Below, in pieces: positions 34,389-45,142 of a stretch of DNA of 64,000 nt (the stretch's first letter is position 1; each line of letters opens with the position of its first letter). The notes below the pieces were generated by a model, which was given only the letters and a program-made list of their open reading frames with translations, had not been told where the DNA came from and made no database searches. This DNA is from Brevibacillus porteri (GTDB lineage: Bacteria > Bacillota > Bacilli > Brevibacillales > Brevibacillaceae): positions 1 through 64,000 of the forward strand of contig NZ_PXZO01000003.1 of the NCBI RefSeq assembly GCF_003013475.1, given 5' to 3'. The position numbers and the translations under genes were made by a program.

Positions 34389-36728
34389 TTGGGCGAACGT
34401 TCCGGTAAACGAGAATTACCGCTTCTCCCGTTGCGAGGATTGCTTGTTTATCCGACAATGGTACTCCATTTGGACGTTGGACGGGAAAAGTCCATCCGCG
34501 CATTGGAGCAAGCCATGGTAGACGATAACAAGATTTTGCTTGCGACACAGGAAGAGGTCCATATAGAAGAGCCAGATGCTGAGCAAATTTACAGTATTGG
34601 TACCGTTGCGCGTGTGAAGCAAATGCTGAAGCTGCCGAATGGGACAATCCGTGTATTGGTAGAAGGCTTGCAACGCGCGAAGATCGAGGAGTATCTTCAA
34701 CAGGAAGATTATTTCGTCGTGTCGATTACATATTTGCAAGATGAAAAAGCAGAGCAAAACGAAGTGGAAGCATTAATGCGTTCCTTGCTGGGCCACTTTG
34801 AGCAGTACATCAAGCTGTCCAAAAAGGTTTCTCCAGAGACGTTAACCTCTGTGCAGGACATTGAGGAACCGGGACGTTTGGCAGATGTGATTGCTTCGCA
34901 TTTGCCACTCAAGATGAAGGACAAACAGGAAATTTTGGAGACGACCAACATCAAGGAACGTCTCGAAATTCTTTTAACCATTTTGAACAACGAGCGCGAA
35001 GTACTAGAGCTGGAGCGCAAGATCGGCAACCGCGTGAAGAAACAGATGGAGCGCACGCAAAAGGAATATTACCTGCGTGAGCAAATGAAAGCTATCCAAA
35101 AAGAGCTGGGCGACAAGGACGGACGTCAAGGTGAAGTAGATGAGCTGCGTGCTCAGCTCGAAAAATCGGATGCTCCTGAGCGGATCAAAGCGAAGATCGA
35201 GAAGGAGCTCGAGCGTCTGGAAAAGATGCCGGCGACTTCTGCGGAAGGCTCAGTCATCCGTACGTATATCGATACCTTGTTTGCACTGCCGTGGGCGAAG
35301 ACGACCGAAGACAATCTGGATATTCATCATGCACAGCAAGTTCTCGATGAAGATCATTACGGCTTGGATAAACCGAAGGAGCGCGTCTTGGAGTATTTGG
35401 CAGTACAAAAGCTGGTAAACTCCATGCGTGGACCAATCCTTTGTCTGGTAGGCCCTCCGGGTGTGGGGAAAACATCTCTGGCCCGTTCCGTAGCGCGTGC
35501 AATCGGGCGCAATTTCGTTCGCATTTCCTTGGGTGGAGTACGCGATGAAGCAGAAATTCGCGGACACCGCCGCACGTATGTAGGTGCTCTCCCAGGACGA
35601 ATCATACAAGGAATGAAGCAAGCAGGTACGATTAATCCTGTCTTTTTGCTGGATGAGATCGACAAGCTCGCGTCCGATTTCCGTGGAGACCCTGCTTCTG
35701 CGCTGCTCGAAGTACTCGATCCAAACCAAAATGATAAATTCAGTGACCACTATATCGAAGAGACCTATGATTTGACGAACGTCATGTTTATTACGACCGC
35801 AAACAGTCTCGATACGATTCCGCGTCCGCTCTTGGACCGGATGGAGGTCATCTCGATTTCCAGCTATACCGAATTGGAAAAGCTGAACATTTTGCGTGAT
35901 TACCTCTTGCCGAAGCAAATGCAGGATCACGGTCTGGGCAAAGATAAGCTGAAAATGAACGACGATGCGATGCTTAAGCTCGTTCGTTTGTACACGCGAG
36001 AAGCGGGTGTTCGCAACCTCAATCGCGAAGCAGCTAATGTATGCCGCAAAGCTGCCAAGCTGATCGTGAGCGGGGAGAAGAAGCGTGTCGTGGTTACGGT
36101 AAAGACATTGGAGGCACTGCTCGGCAAACCGCGCTACCGCTATGGACTGGCGGAGAAAAAAGATCAAGTCGGCTCCGTTACGGGTCTGGCTTGGACACAA
36201 GCAGGTGGAGATACGCTGAATGTAGAAGTCAGCATTTTGCCTGGAAAAGGTAAGCTCACCCTGACGGGGAAACTGGGTGACGTCATGAAGGAATCTGCGC
36301 AGGCTGCGTTTAGCTATATTCGCTCCCATGCAGATCAGTGGGGAATTGATCCGTCCTTCCACGAGAAGAACGATATCCACATCCATTTTCCAGAAGGGGC
36401 GATTCCAAAAGACGGTCCTTCTGCTGGGATTACCATGGCAACCGCACTCGTATCCGCCCTGACGAAAATCCCTGTGAAAAAAGAAGTGGGGATGACCGGG
36501 GAGATTACATTGCGAGGTCGGGTACTGCCAATTGGCGGGCTGAAAGAAAAATGCATGTCTGCTCACCGTGCAGGTTTAACCACAATCATTTTGCCAAAAG
36601 ACAACGAGAAGGATATCGAGGATATCCCGGAGAGCGTACGCGGTGAACTGTCATTCTATCCAGTTGACCATTTAGATGAAGTGCTGCGTCACGCGCTAAC
36701 TAAACAGCCAGTAGGTGACAAAGCATGA
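34389..36728 (+). CDS. lonA: ATP-dependent protease LonA
   Basis: The 779-residue protein has the N-terminal substrate-binding LAN domain ([22 protein letters not shown]), coiled coil, AAA+ module with Walker [10 protein letters not shown] (about 356) and Walker [11 protein letters not shown], and protease domain with the Ser-Lys dyad ([23 protein letters not shown]). It degrades misfolded and regulatory proteins in the cytoplasm. The TTG start at 34389 follows AAGGAGAGG. It overlaps engB by four bases. Expression is probably controlled by the leader. Confidence 0.95.
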   Translation: MGERSGKRELPLLPLRGLLVYPTMVLHLDVGREKSIRALEQAMVDDNKILLATQEEVHIEEPDAEQIYSIGTVARVKQMLKLPNGTIRVLVEGLQRAKIEEYLQQEDYFVVSITYLQDEKAEQNEVEALMRSLLGHFEQYIKLSKKVSPETLTSVQDIEEPGRLADVIASHLPLKMKDKQEILETTNIKERLEILLTILNNEREVLELERKIGNRVKKQMERTQKEYYLREQMKAIQKELGDKDGRQGEVDELRAQLEKSDAPERIKAKIEKELERLEKMPATSAEGSVIRTYIDTLFALPWAKTTEDNLDIHHAQQVLDEDHYGLDKPKERVLEYLAVQKLVNSMRGPILCLVGPPGVGKTSLARSVARAIGRNFVRISLGGVRDEAEIRGHRRTYVGALPGRIIQGMKQAGTINPVFLLDEIDKLASDFRGDPASALLEVLDPNQNDKFSDHYIEETYDLTNVMFITTANSLDTIPRPLLDRMEVISISSYTELEKLNILRDYLLPKQMQDHGLGKDKLKMNDDAMLKLVRLYTREAGVRNLNREAANVCRKAAKLIVSGEKKRVVVTVKTLEALLGKPRYRYGLAEKKDQVGSVTGLAWTQAGGDTLNVEVSILPGKGKLTLTGKLGDVMKESAQAAFSYIRSHADQWGIDPSFHEKNDIHIHFPEGAIPKDGPSAGITMATALVSALTKIPVKKEVGMTGEITLRGRVLPIGGLKEKCMSAHRAGLTTIILPKDNEKDIEDIPESVRGELSFYPVDHLDEVLRHALTKQPVGDKA

Positions 36729-37372
36729 AAGTAACATCATCAGAGTTTATTATCAGCGCGGTTGGACCGAAGCAGTATCCTACGGATGGTCTCCATGAGA
36801 TCGCGCTGGTAGGACGCTCTAACGTAGGAAAATCATCATTGCTCAATAAAATGATGAACCGCAAAGGGCTTGCCCGGATCAGTTCTCGTCCGGGTAAAAC
36901 CCAGACATTGAACTATTTCCGTGTCAATCAAATGCTCTACTTCGTTGACTTCCCGGGTTATGGGTATGCAAAGGTAGCGAAGACGATCAAGGAACAATGG
37001 GGAAAAATGATCGAGGGCTATTTGAAAAACCGGAAAGAGCTTCGCTTCATTATTCAACTGGTCGATATTCGCCATGCTCCGAGTAAAGACGATATTGCGA
37101 TGTACGATTGGTGCAAGCAAATCGGGATCCCTACCGTAGTCGTAGCGACGAAAGGTGATAAAATCGCTCGCGGGCGTTGGCTACAGCATACGAAGATCAT
37201 CCGTCAAAGCCTGAATTTGCGCGGGGATGATACGATCATTGTATTTTCCTCGGAGACAGGTCAAGGCAAGGATGAACTGTGGGCAGAAATCATGCGTCGT
37301 ATTCGTGCTGGCGAGGAAATAGCCAGGGAGACGGCTGCCAAGGCTGAGGAGACTGCTCCAGCCAATGAGTAA
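36725..37372 (+). CDS. engB: Ribosome biogenesis GTPase EngB/YsxC
   Basis: The 215-residue GTPase acts in 50S subunit assembly. It has G1 GRSNVGKSS (about 30), G3 DFPGYG (about 77), G4 TKGDK (about 142) and G5-like [12 protein letters not shown]. It is translationally coupled to lonA (ATGA overlap), as in B. subtilis. Confidence 0.95.
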   Translation: MKVTSSEFIISAVGPKQYPTDGLHEIALVGRSNVGKSSLLNKMMNRKGLARISSRPGKTQTLNYFRVNQMLYFVDFPGYGYAKVAKTIKEQWGKMIEGYLKNRKELRFIIQLVDIRHAPSKDDIAMYDWCKQIGIPTVVVATKGDKIARGRWLQHTKIIRQSLNLRGDDTIIVFSSETGQGKDELWAEIMRRIRAGEEIARETAAKAEETAPANE

Positions 37373-37411
37373 TTCTTAGACCCAATTCGTCGTGGGGAAG
37401 GGAGCATCTGA

Positions 37412-38764
37412 GTGAGCGGGAGTGCTTGCTTTGCTGTACGTGGTGTGATCGAAGGCTTCTATGGAACACCTTGGACACATGAAGAGCGGCTGGATATGAT
37501 CGACTTTTTGCACCGACATGATTACAACGCGTATTTCTACGCTCCAAAAGATGACGAGTATCTGCGGGAACGCTGGATGGAGTCGCTCCCTACAAAAGCC
37601 AATCAACAGTTAGAAGAGTTGATCCAGCGGGCAAAGACTCGCAACATGCAGTTTATTTATTGTCTGGGTCCTGGGCTCAGCATGGAATATACGAATCGTC
37701 AGCACTTGGAGATATTAGGCAGGAAGTATCGGGATTTGTATGATCGTGGTGTGCGTTACTTTGCGCTATTGTTTGATGATATCCCCATGCATCTGTTGCA
37801 TGAGAAGGATGTAGCCGAGTTCGCCCATTTGGCGGAGGCGCATGCCCAGACGACGCTTTATGTGTGGGATTTGATACGGAGCTGGGGCGAACCAGTCAAG
37901 TTGGTTGTCTGTCCTACACAATACAACGGGATTGGAAAAGAAGCGTACATCATGTACCTCGGCCAGCATCTGCCGTCAGAAATCGATTTGTTCTGGACGG
38001 GACGATTCGTCTGCTCGCCTTACCTGACGGATGGTGATGCCATTCGCTTTCATGAGTCTACGGGTCATCAGCCATTTTATTGGGACAACTACCCTGTGAA
38101 TGATTTGGCCATGGCGAATGAACTACATATCGGTCCATTGCGTCACCGCGATCCTGACCTGTGGCAATACGCAGCAGGCTATGTGGCGAATGCGATGTCT
38201 AGACCAGAATGCTCGAAGATTCCTTTGATTACGACGGCAGCTTATTTGCGAGATCCGATCGGCTACGATCCTGATACGGTATGGAAACAAGCCGTAGAGG
38301 AAGTAGCGGGACAAAAGGATGCAGATGCTTTCTTTACCTTTGCCGATAATGTGCAAAGCTCGTTTTTATGCGAGGTGGAATCGCCGCGATTGCTAGAAGC
38401 GATCCTGACCTTCCGCTTTCATTTTTTGCAGGGAGATCGGCAAAAGGCCATTGCGGACTTGACGGCCCTTTTTCAGAAGATGGAGGCGTCGGCAGACAAG
38501 CTGTTGGCAGGGATGACGAATCAGAAGCTTGCAGAAGAAACGAGGCCGTGGGTGGAGAAGTTCCATCTGTGGACAAAGGTCGGTCTGTCGGCAGTCGCTC
38601 TCATTGATCAGGGGACAAGAGGGCGACTTCCACAAGCAGCGTATCACTTGCTCCGGCTCAAACAGTGGCTCAAAAGAACGGAACGTTACCCGCAAGAAGT
38701 GTGCGGACCGGTCATGCAGCTTTTTGTGGATGCCGTAATGCTAGAGGTCAAGAAGAGCTCATAA
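37412..38764 (+). CDS. GH84 beta-N-acetylglucosaminidase (O-GlcNAcase-like), cytoplasmic
   Basis: The 450-residue protein begins with the glycoside hydrolase family 84 catalytic domain: RGVIEGFYGTPWTHEERLDM (10-29), NAYFYAPKDDEYLRERW (39-55) and the catalytic Asp pair Asp122-Asp123 (ALLFDDIP). GH84 enzymes use substrate-assisted catalysis to remove N-acetylglucosamine, in some cases from Ser/Thr of proteins. No signal peptide is present, so it should act in the cytoplasm, on glycoproteins, recycled wall sugars or nucleotide-linked GlcNAc. The GTG start follows GGGGAAGGGAG. It stands where other Bacillales have hemA directly after engB. Confidence 0.85.
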   Translation: MSGSACFAVRGVIEGFYGTPWTHEERLDMIDFLHRHDYNAYFYAPKDDEYLRERWMESLPTKANQQLEELIQRAKTRNMQFIYCLGPGLSMEYTNRQHLEILGRKYRDLYDRGVRYFALLFDDIPMHLLHEKDVAEFAHLAEAHAQTTLYVWDLIRSWGEPVKLVVCPTQYNGIGKEAYIMYLGQHLPSEIDLFWTGRFVCSPYLTDGDAIRFHESTGHQPFYWDNYPVNDLAMANELHIGPLRHRDPDLWQYAAGYVANAMSRPECSKIPLITTAAYLRDPIGYDPDTVWKQAVEEVAGQKDADAFFTFADNVQSSFLCEVESPRLLEAILTFRFHFLQGDRQKAIADLTALFQKMEASADKLLAGMTNQKLAEETRPWVEKFHLWTKVGLSAVALIDQGTRGRLPQAAYHLLRLKQWLKRTERYPQEVCGPVMQLFVDAVMLEVKKSS

Positions 38765-38765
38765 T

Positions 38766-38802
38766 AAAAGTTCCTTTTCCGCAGGGGAGAAGGAACTTTT
38801 TT
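38766..38802. terminator. Bidirectional terminator after the GH84 gene
   Basis: AAAAGTTCCTT and AAGGAACTTTT form a perfect 11-bp stem between convergent genes, with T-runs on both sides. Confidence 0.88.
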
Positions 38803-38813
38803 GCTTTTTCGCA

Positions 38814-39755
38814 TCAGGCGGATTCACGACTCTCATTTGGTTTTCTCTGACGGAAATTCCGCAACCATTCTTGAATCGGCAGTTCAGCGAGAATCATGCC
38901 GGTGAAAATCAGGAGACATCCGGTCAGCTGTCGTCCATTCAATACTTCATGAATAAACACGTAGGAGGTGATTGCAGCAAAAACGGGCTCCAAAGCGAAA
39001 ATGAGAGCGACCCGCGTCGAGCTGGTTTGTTTTTGCAAGGCCGTCTGCGCGAGAAAGGCCAGTGCCGTAGCGAAAATAGAAGTGACGATCAAACCAAAGG
39101 CCACCTCTGGGATGAACAAGATCGTCGGATCAAAAGCACGACTCCAATCCTCAAAGAAAAAGGCGTACAGCCAGCTCATAACAGCTACCGTGCCTAATTG
39201 CGTAATGGCAAGGGGCAATGCTGCAAAACGAGGTGCGTATTTGCCGGTAGAGACGATTTGCATAGCGAAGCAGATTGCACCGAAGAATACCAGGGCATCA
39301 CCGAGATTAAAGGAGAACGACTGGCTCTGTGTCAGCAAATACAAGCCGAACGCTGCTAGAATCACGCCGATGATAGCGAGAGGCTTAACACGCTCACGCA
39401 AGAGCAAAAATGAGAAGAGCGGTACCAATACGACGGCTAAACCTGTGATAAAGCCAGCTTTGGACGGTGATGTATACAAAAGTCCTACGGTCTGAAAGGC
39501 ATATCCCAGACAGAGCCAAAAACCGAGGATGATGCCTGCGCGAAGCAATGGCCCTCTCCATTCAGAGTTCTGCCCACGATAACGATTGCGGATGAAATAA
39601 ATGATCAGTAAAAATAACGCAGCAATGGTAAAGCGTACGGCGTTAAACGTATTGGGAGGCAGCGATGCGATTGCCTGCTGTACGATCAAAAACGTAGTTC
39701 CCCAGATAACTGCGACGAGGAGCAGCGTTATGTCTGCCATCCAAGGTTTTCTCAA
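38814..39755 (-). CDS. EamA/DMT-family transporter
   Basis: The 313-residue membrane protein has ten predicted helices in two EamA repeats (first WMADITLLLVAVIWGTTFLI, second VAFGLIVTSIFATALAFLAQ with FALEPVFAAITSYVFIHE). It probably exports an amino acid or metabolite; the substrate cannot be told from sequence. It ends next to a bidirectional terminator and is divergent from hemA. Confidence 0.88.
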   Translation of the reverse strand: MRKPWMADITLLLVAVIWGTTFLIVQQAIASLPPNTFNAVRFTIAALFLLIIYFIRNRYRGQNSEWRGPLLRAGIILGFWLCLGYAFQTVGLLYTSPSKAGFITGLAVVLVPLFSFLLLRERVKPLAIIGVILAAFGLYLLTQSQSFSFNLGDALVFFGAICFAMQIVSTGKYAPRFAALPLAITQLGTVAVMSWLYAFFFEDWSRAFDPTILFIPEVAFGLIVTSIFATALAFLAQTALQKQTSSTRVALIFALEPVFAAITSYVFIHEVLNGRQLTGCLLIFTGMILAELPIQEWLRNFRQRKPNESRESA

Positions 39756-39988
39756 AGCTTCTTTTCTCTCCTTTCTGACATTTTCGCAATTTTTCTTCTG
39801 TTTTCATGTATAGCCGACATCATAAGGGATTCCCGGACGGAACGCAAGCGGATTATAAAGGATATACCCAAAGTACACTCCGTTAAAAAACTTTTCACAA
39901 TTACTCCTATCCGATTCGGGACATAATGATATAATAATAGTGCATTTTACATATGCCGCTAACAGGTTTGTTATTCTGGGAGGACATT

Positions 39989-41353
39989 ATGGATATTCTT
40001 TTGCTGGGTCTAAACTATAAAACAGCTCCTGTCGAAATTCGCGAAAAGTTTACATTCAGCGACGATGGGACAGCACGCGCTCTTCATCTTCTCTCCCAGA
40101 CGAAGAGTATCGCAGAATGTATCATCCTGGGGACGTGCAACCGGACGGAAATCTACGTTGTTTGCGACCAGGCGAATATTGGCCGAGACTATTCCCGCCG
40201 TTTTTTGGCTGAATGGTTCGGCGTGGAGAAAGAACAATTTAAGGATCATCTCTATATAAAAGAGAACGAACAAGCAATCGAGCACTTGTTCCGAGTCTCT
40301 TCCGGTCTTGATTCGATGGTAATGGGAGAAACACAAATCCTCGGACAAGTCCGGGATGCGTTCTTGTTGGCGCAGGAGCGTCAAACGACAGGGACCGTCT
40401 TCAACACCTTGTTCAAGCAAGCGATTACGTTCGCCAAGCGTGCTCATACAGAGACAGCGATAGGGCAAAATGCGGTTTCTGTCAGCTACGCTGCTGTCGA
40501 ACTGGGGAAAAAGATTTTCGGTTCCTTCGCAGGGAAGTCTGTCCTGATCGTAGGAGCGGGAAAAATGAGCGAGCTGACTGCCAAGCACCTGCACGCAAAT
40601 GGATCGGAACGCGTCATGGTAGCGAATCGTACATTGGAGCGAGCGCAGTTTTTGGCAGAAAAGTTCAAGGGTGACTCCTGTACGATGGAGCAGTTGCCAG
40701 AGGCACTGCTCACAGCAGACATCGTCATCAGCTCGACCGGAGCGACAGGTTATGTCCTCGGCAAAAAAGAACTGGCTCCGATCATGAAACAAAGGAAGCA
40801 TCGTCCGTTGTTCATGGTGGATATCGCAGTTCCTCGCGACCTGAATCCTGACTTGCATGATCTGGATAACGTATTTTTATATGATATTGACGATCTCGAA
40901 GGCATCGTTGCGAGTAACGTTGCGGAACGTTCTCGTGAAGCGGAACGTCTGGATGTCATGATTCAAGAAGAGATCGTGGCATTCACGACCTGGTACCAAA
41001 CGCTTGGCGTGGCGCCAATCATCGCTGCACTGCGTGACAAGGCAAACACGATCCAAAGCGAAGCGATGCGAAAAATCGAAAACAAGCTGCCGAATTTATC
41101 TGAGCGGGAGATGCACATCATCCGCAAGACAACCAAGGGTATTGTCAATCAACTGTTGCACGATCCGGTCGTGCGTTTAAAAGAAATGGCAGCTACCAAA
41201 GATGGGGAAGAAGTACTGGATATTTTCGAGAAAATGTTTGCGTTGGAGGAGATCCTGGAGCGAAAAGAACAGGAAGCAATCTGGGCTAACGATAAAAATA
41301 AACAGACATCTTCTTCTCGGGAGCAGGTATTGGCTTCCCGGTTCCCTGACTAA
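39989..41353 (+). CDS. hemA: Glutamyl-tRNA reductase
   Basis: The 454-residue enzyme makes glutamate-1-semialdehyde from glutamyl-tRNA, the first step of heme synthesis. It shows the catalytic Cys50 (ILGTCNRTEIY), LNYKTAPVEIREKF at the start and the dinucleotide motif LIVGAGKMSELTAKHL (about 183). ATG at 39989 follows GGGAGGAC; the open frame continues upstream but without a site. The other heme genes follow after a repeat element. Confidence 0.95.
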   Translation: MDILLLGLNYKTAPVEIREKFTFSDDGTARALHLLSQTKSIAECIILGTCNRTEIYVVCDQANIGRDYSRRFLAEWFGVEKEQFKDHLYIKENEQAIEHLFRVSSGLDSMVMGETQILGQVRDAFLLAQERQTTGTVFNTLFKQAITFAKRAHTETAIGQNAVSVSYAAVELGKKIFGSFAGKSVLIVGAGKMSELTAKHLHANGSERVMVANRTLERAQFLAEKFKGDSCTMEQLPEALLTADIVISSTGATGYVLGKKELAPIMKQRKHRPLFMVDIAVPRDLNPDLHDLDNVFLYDIDDLEGIVASNVAERSREAERLDVMIQEEIVAFTTWYQTLGVAPIIAALRDKANTIQSEAMRKIENKLPNLSEREMHIIRKTTKGIVNQLLHDPVVRLKEMAATKDGEEVLDIFEKMFALEEILERKEQEAIWANDKNKQTSSSREQVLASRFPD

Positions 41354-41385
41354 GCTGACCTGACAATCTATCTGCTACTAGAGGT

Positions 41386-41553
41386 TGTTCAAAAAGTCGT
41401 CTTTTGATCACGAAGTAGCTCAGAAAGCTAATTCGACATCGAATATGGCGTTCACCTCCGAAGTCCGGTGCTCATGTAGATTACCTACACTCCGCTCCTC
41501 CGTCGTTCGGTTCTCGCCATCTTCTCGGTGCTAAAAAGCCGACTTTTTGAACA
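41386..41553. repeat. 168-bp palindromic MITE-like repeat
   Basis: Perfect 14-bp terminal inverted repeats (TGTTCAAAAAGTCG at 41386-41399; its complement at 41540-41553) continue as imperfect repeats for about 30 bp. The interior has no coding capacity. Such an element fits a non-autonomous mobile repeat; I recall similar palindromes spread in Brevibacillus and Paenibacillus genomes but could not check. It lies in the hemA-hemX gap. No target duplication is evident. Confidence 0.65.
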
Positions 41554-41595
41554 CGCACTGTTAGAAACCGATTGGGAAAGTGGGGGAGAGAGTGC

Positions 41596-42414
41596 ATGGC
41601 CGAGGTGAGATGGATCTACGACTTGACGATCTTTCTCTACGCTGCAAGTGTTCTCTTCTATTTTAACGACTTCTTGCAAAGCAACCGGAAAGTCAATCGT
41701 CTGGCTTTCGGGTTGCTTGTTGTCGTTTGGGCCTTGCAAACCGCATTTTTTGTCTCGCAAGCAGTCATGAAGGGGTATTTTCCAGTCATTACGTTGTTTG
41801 AGACGCTCTTTTTTTATTCATGGGTGCTGGTAGGCTTATCGCTTGCCATTCACTATTTTTTTCGCATTGATTTGCTGGTTTTTTTTACTAATATTATCGG
41901 GTTCGTCGTGCTCGTCATGTCGATGTTTTTGCCGGAAACGCCGATTGAGGCTGTATCGAGCATCTTGACCTCTGAGCTATTGTTGACGCATGTGACACTG
42001 GCTATGTTCAGCTACGGGGCGTTCTCGCTCTCCATGATCTTCTCGGCCATGTACTTGCTTCAGCACAAAATGCTCAAAGAAAGACGCTGGTCGCCGTTGC
42101 TCAGGCGATTGCCTAGCCTCGATCAACTGGAAGGCTACGCGTACCGAATGAACATGCTGGGTGTACCGATGCTCTTGCTCTCGATTGTATTAGGGATCAT
42201 TTGGGGTAAAATGGTTTTGCCGGAGAAATTTTTGTTTGACTCCAAAGTAGTGCTCTCCGTGCTGGTTCTTGCGATTTATTCGCTGTGGCTGTACCAACGC
42301 TATCGGGATACGGTGCAGATGCGCAGACTCGCGCAGTGGAACGTCCTGGCGTTTTTGTTACTGCTTATCAATTTTTTAGGCTTCACTACTTCTACATTTC
42401 ACGACTGGTGGTAG
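41596..42414 (+). CDS. hemX: HemX, cytochrome c assembly-like membrane protein
   Basis: The 272-residue protein has about eight transmembrane helices and the CcsA/HemX fold (VVWALQTAFFVSQ, LLLTHVTLAMFSYGAFSLSM, GVPMLLLSIVLGIIWGKMVL). In B. subtilis HemX lowers the level of HemA. ATG at 41596 follows TGGGGGAGAG. It leads the hemXCDBL row, which is separated from hemA by the repeat. Confidence 0.88.
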   Translation: MAEVRWIYDLTIFLYAASVLFYFNDFLQSNRKVNRLAFGLLVVVWALQTAFFVSQAVMKGYFPVITLFETLFFYSWVLVGLSLAIHYFFRIDLLVFFTNIIGFVVLVMSMFLPETPIEAVSSILTSELLLTHVTLAMFSYGAFSLSMIFSAMYLLQHKMLKERRWSPLLRRLPSLDQLEGYAYRMNMLGVPMLLLSIVLGIIWGKMVLPEKFLFDSKVVLSVLVLAIYSLWLYQRYRDTVQMRRLAQWNVLAFLLLLINFLGFTTSTFHDWW

Positions 42415-42438
42415 GGGCTGTTCATCAAGGAGGCTGTC

Positions 42439-43368
42439 ATGGGAAAATGGAAAGTGGGAACGCGTCGCAGCAAATTGGCGCTCACCCAAACGAAATGGGT
42501 CGTAGAAAAACTGAAGGGGTTCGCACCTGAAGCTGATTTTGAATTGCATGAAATCGTGACAAAAGGCGATCGAATCCTCGATGTGACCTTGTCCAAAGTA
42601 GGCGGAAAAGGGTTGTTTGTCAAAGAAATCGAGCAATCCTTGTTCGATAAGGAAACCGATTTTGCGGTACACAGCTTGAAGGATATGCCGGCTGAATTGC
42701 CAGAGGGCTTGGTAATCGGCGCGATTCCGAAGCGTGTTGATCCTCGGGATGTTCTGCTTTCCAAGGACGGCAAGACGTTGGATGAACTGCCGCAAGGAGC
42801 TTTGGTAGGGACTAGTAGCTTGCGCCGTTCTGCACAAATTCTTGCACATCGCCCTGACATTCAGATCGAATCTCTGCGTGGAAATATTGATACGCGCATG
42901 CGCAAGCTGGAAGAAGGCAATTTTGACGCGATCATCCTCGCTGCGGCTGGACTTGAGCGTGTGAACTTCGAAGGGAACATCTCGCAGTTCCTGCCTGTTG
43001 AAATCAGCTTGCCAGCAGTCGGTCAAGGAGCGCTTGCCATCGAATGCCGTGCAGACGATGAGGAGACACTCGCCCTCTTGAAGCAGTTTGATGACGCACC
43101 GACGCGTTTAGCGGTAACAGCAGAGCGCAGCTTCCTGCACAAACTGCAAGGTGGCTGTCAGGTGCCGATTGGCGCATATGCGACAGTTGGAGAGAACAAT
43201 GAAATTACTATGACGGGAATGGTTGGCTCCCCAGATGGGAAGCAAATGTTCAAAAACACGGCGACTGGCCAAGATCCGTTAGCGCTGGGCATTCAAGTGG
43301 CGGAAGCCCTCCTGGCGCAGGGAGCGGGAGAAGTACTTGCGCAAGTATTGCGGGAGAATGAGCAATGA
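42439..43368 (+). CDS. hemC: Porphobilinogen deaminase (hydroxymethylbilane synthase)
   Basis: The 309-residue enzyme links four porphobilinogens. The dipyrromethane cofactor Cys is at 240 (LQGGCQVPIG); other blocks are GTRRSKLALTQT, HSLKDMPAELPEGL and IVTKGD. The ATG follows AAGGAGG. It overlaps hemD by four bases. Confidence 0.95.
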   Translation: MGKWKVGTRRSKLALTQTKWVVEKLKGFAPEADFELHEIVTKGDRILDVTLSKVGGKGLFVKEIEQSLFDKETDFAVHSLKDMPAELPEGLVIGAIPKRVDPRDVLLSKDGKTLDELPQGALVGTSSLRRSAQILAHRPDIQIESLRGNIDTRMRKLEEGNFDAIILAAAGLERVNFEGNISQFLPVEISLPAVGQGALAIECRADDEETLALLKQFDDAPTRLAVTAERSFLHKLQGGCQVPIGAYATVGENNEITMTGMVGSPDGKQMFKNTATGQDPLALGIQVAEALLAQGAGEVLAQVLRENEQ

Positions 43369-44177
43369 TTGTCCACGGATCGCACAAGCCGCTGACTGGC
43401 AAGTGCATCATGGTCACGCGGGCAAGAAGTCAAGTTCGCGAGCTCGTTGAACATATCGAGCGGTTAGGTGGAGAAGCGTACGCATTTCCCCTGTTAAAAA
43501 TGATGCCGCCGACGGACACTGCCAAGCTCGACGAGGCCATTACCCAGTTGCCAACATACGACTGGGTGGTCTTTACGAGTGTGAATGGGGTACGCTTCTT
43601 CTTGGAGCGAATGCGTGAGGTCGGGGTAGGACTCGAAGCGTTCACTGGCAAAATTGCTGCGGTCGGTCCGAAGACGGCCAAGGCGCTTGAGCATCACGGG
43701 CTCGAAGTAGCTGTCATCCCGTCTGATTACGTGGCGGAAGGCTTGTTGTCGAGCTTGTATGATCAGCTGCTTCCTGGTCAGCGTGTTCTGTTGCCTCGTG
43801 CAGATATTGCCCGCAAGGCACTGCCAAAGGAGCTGGCTCGTTTGGGGCTTGCTGTGACAGAGGTAGACGTGTATCAGACTGTCATTGATGCAGAGCAGGC
43901 TCCAGATGCAGCGGAAAAGCTACAACAAGGTCTCATCGATATCATCTTGTTTACCAGCTCTTCAACGGTGACGCATTTCATGGCAGCGATGGAGTCCTAT
44001 GCATCGTTTGACTGGCTCAAGCATGTTCAGATAGCCTGTATCGGACCCATCACGGCAGATACAGCAAGACAAAACGGGCTTTCTGTTCATGCGGTAGCGA
44101 GTGAGTACACCGTGGAAGGCTTACTAGCAGCTATCATAGAGAATCTGGGAGGGAATCGACATGGTACAAACATTTGA
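43365..44177 (+). CDS. hemD: Uroporphyrinogen-III synthase
   Basis: The 270-residue enzyme closes and inverts the D ring of hydroxymethylbilane. Conservation in this family is low; visible blocks are [39 protein letters not shown] and [15 protein letters not shown]. It is coupled to hemC (ATGA) and overlaps hemB by 17 bases. Confidence 0.9.
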   Translation: MIVHGSHKPLTGKCIMVTRARSQVRELVEHIERLGGEAYAFPLLKMMPPTDTAKLDEAITQLPTYDWVVFTSVNGVRFFLERMREVGVGLEAFTGKIAAVGPKTAKALEHHGLEVAVIPSDYVAEGLLSSLYDQLLPGQRVLLPRADIARKALPKELARLGLAVTEVDVYQTVIDAEQAPDAAEKLQQGLIDIILFTSSSTVTHFMAAMESYASFDWLKHVQIACIGPITADTARQNGLSVHAVASEYTVEGLLAAIIENLGGNRHGTNI

Positions 44178-45135
44178 CCGTCATCGCCGTCTTCGCAAAA
44201 GTGCGGCTATGCGCAATTTGGTGCGGGAGAACCACGTACGGGTGGAAGACTTGATTTATCCGTTGTTCGTAGTGGAAGGAACCGGTATTAAGAATGAGAT
44301 TCCGTCCATGCCAGGCGTGTATCAGCTCTCCTTGGACACTTTGGCAGAAGAGATGAAGGAAATCGTAGCTCTGGGAATTCAAGCTGTTTTGATGTTTGGG
44401 GTACCAGTACATAAAGACGCATGCGGAACAGAGGCGTACAATGATGATGCGATTACCCAACAGGCGATGCGTCTGATTAAGGAAGCCCATCCGGAAATGC
44501 TCGTGATTGCAGATACATGCCTGTGTGAATACACCGATCATGGTCACTGTGGTGTCATTCACGAGGGCGAAGTGGTCAATGACGAAACATTGAAGCTTTT
44601 GGGTCAGACCGCCGTTTCCCAAGCAAAAGCCGGAGCAGACATTATCGCTCCTTCCAACATGATGGACGGTTTCGTGGTTGCAATCCGTGAAGCTTTGGAC
44701 GAGGCTGGTTTTGAGCACATTCCGATCATGTCCTATGCGGTGAAATACGCTTCTGCTTTCTACGGGCCATTCCGCGATGCGGCAGGCTCGACTCCACAAT
44801 TCGGCGATCGCAAAAGCTATCAAATGGACGCGGCCAATGCACGTGAAGGTCTGCGCGAAGCAGCTTCCGATGTAAAAGAGGGAGCGGACTTCTTGATCGT
44901 GAAGCCAGGTCTTGCCTTCATGGACATGGTTCTTCGTCTGCGTGAGAACTTCAACCTGCCGATCGTGGCTTACAATGTGAGTGCAGAGTATTCCATGGTA
45001 AAAGCGGCAGCTCTGAATGGTTGGATCGATGAAGAGCGTATCGTTATGGAAACATTGGTTGGCTTCAAACGTGCAGGTGCAGATTTGATCATTACGTACC
45101 ATGCAAAAGATGTTGCAAAATGGCTGGCGAGGTGA
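44161..45135 (+). CDS. hemB: Delta-aminolevulinic acid dehydratase (porphobilinogen synthase)
   Basis: The 324-residue enzyme condenses two aminolevulinates. It has the zinc-binding cysteines in [15 protein letters not shown], the first active Lys in [17 protein letters not shown] and the second in [16 protein letters not shown]. The ATG lies inside the end of hemD, after GGGAGG. The zinc-type Cys cluster indicates a zinc-dependent enzyme. Confidence 0.96.
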   Translation: MVQTFDRHRRLRKSAAMRNLVRENHVRVEDLIYPLFVVEGTGIKNEIPSMPGVYQLSLDTLAEEMKEIVALGIQAVLMFGVPVHKDACGTEAYNDDAITQQAMRLIKEAHPEMLVIADTCLCEYTDHGHCGVIHEGEVVNDETLKLLGQTAVSQAKAGADIIAPSNMMDGFVVAIREALDEAGFEHIPIMSYAVKYASAFYGPFRDAAGSTPQFGDRKSYQMDAANAREGLREAASDVKEGADFLIVKPGLAFMDMVLRLRENFNLPIVAYNVSAEYSMVKAAALNGWIDEERIVMETLVGFKRAGADLIITYHAKDVAKWLAR

Positions 45136-45142
45136 GCATGAG

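Noticed and set aside
35250-36566. 438-codon frame antisense to lonA
   Set aside because: lonA is complete with all motifs; the antisense product has no recognisable domain.
41386-41553. Reading the palindrome as a plain terminator of hemA
   Set aside because: The arms lie 140 bases apart with structured interior, unlike a Rho-independent terminator; the MITE-like interpretation fits better.
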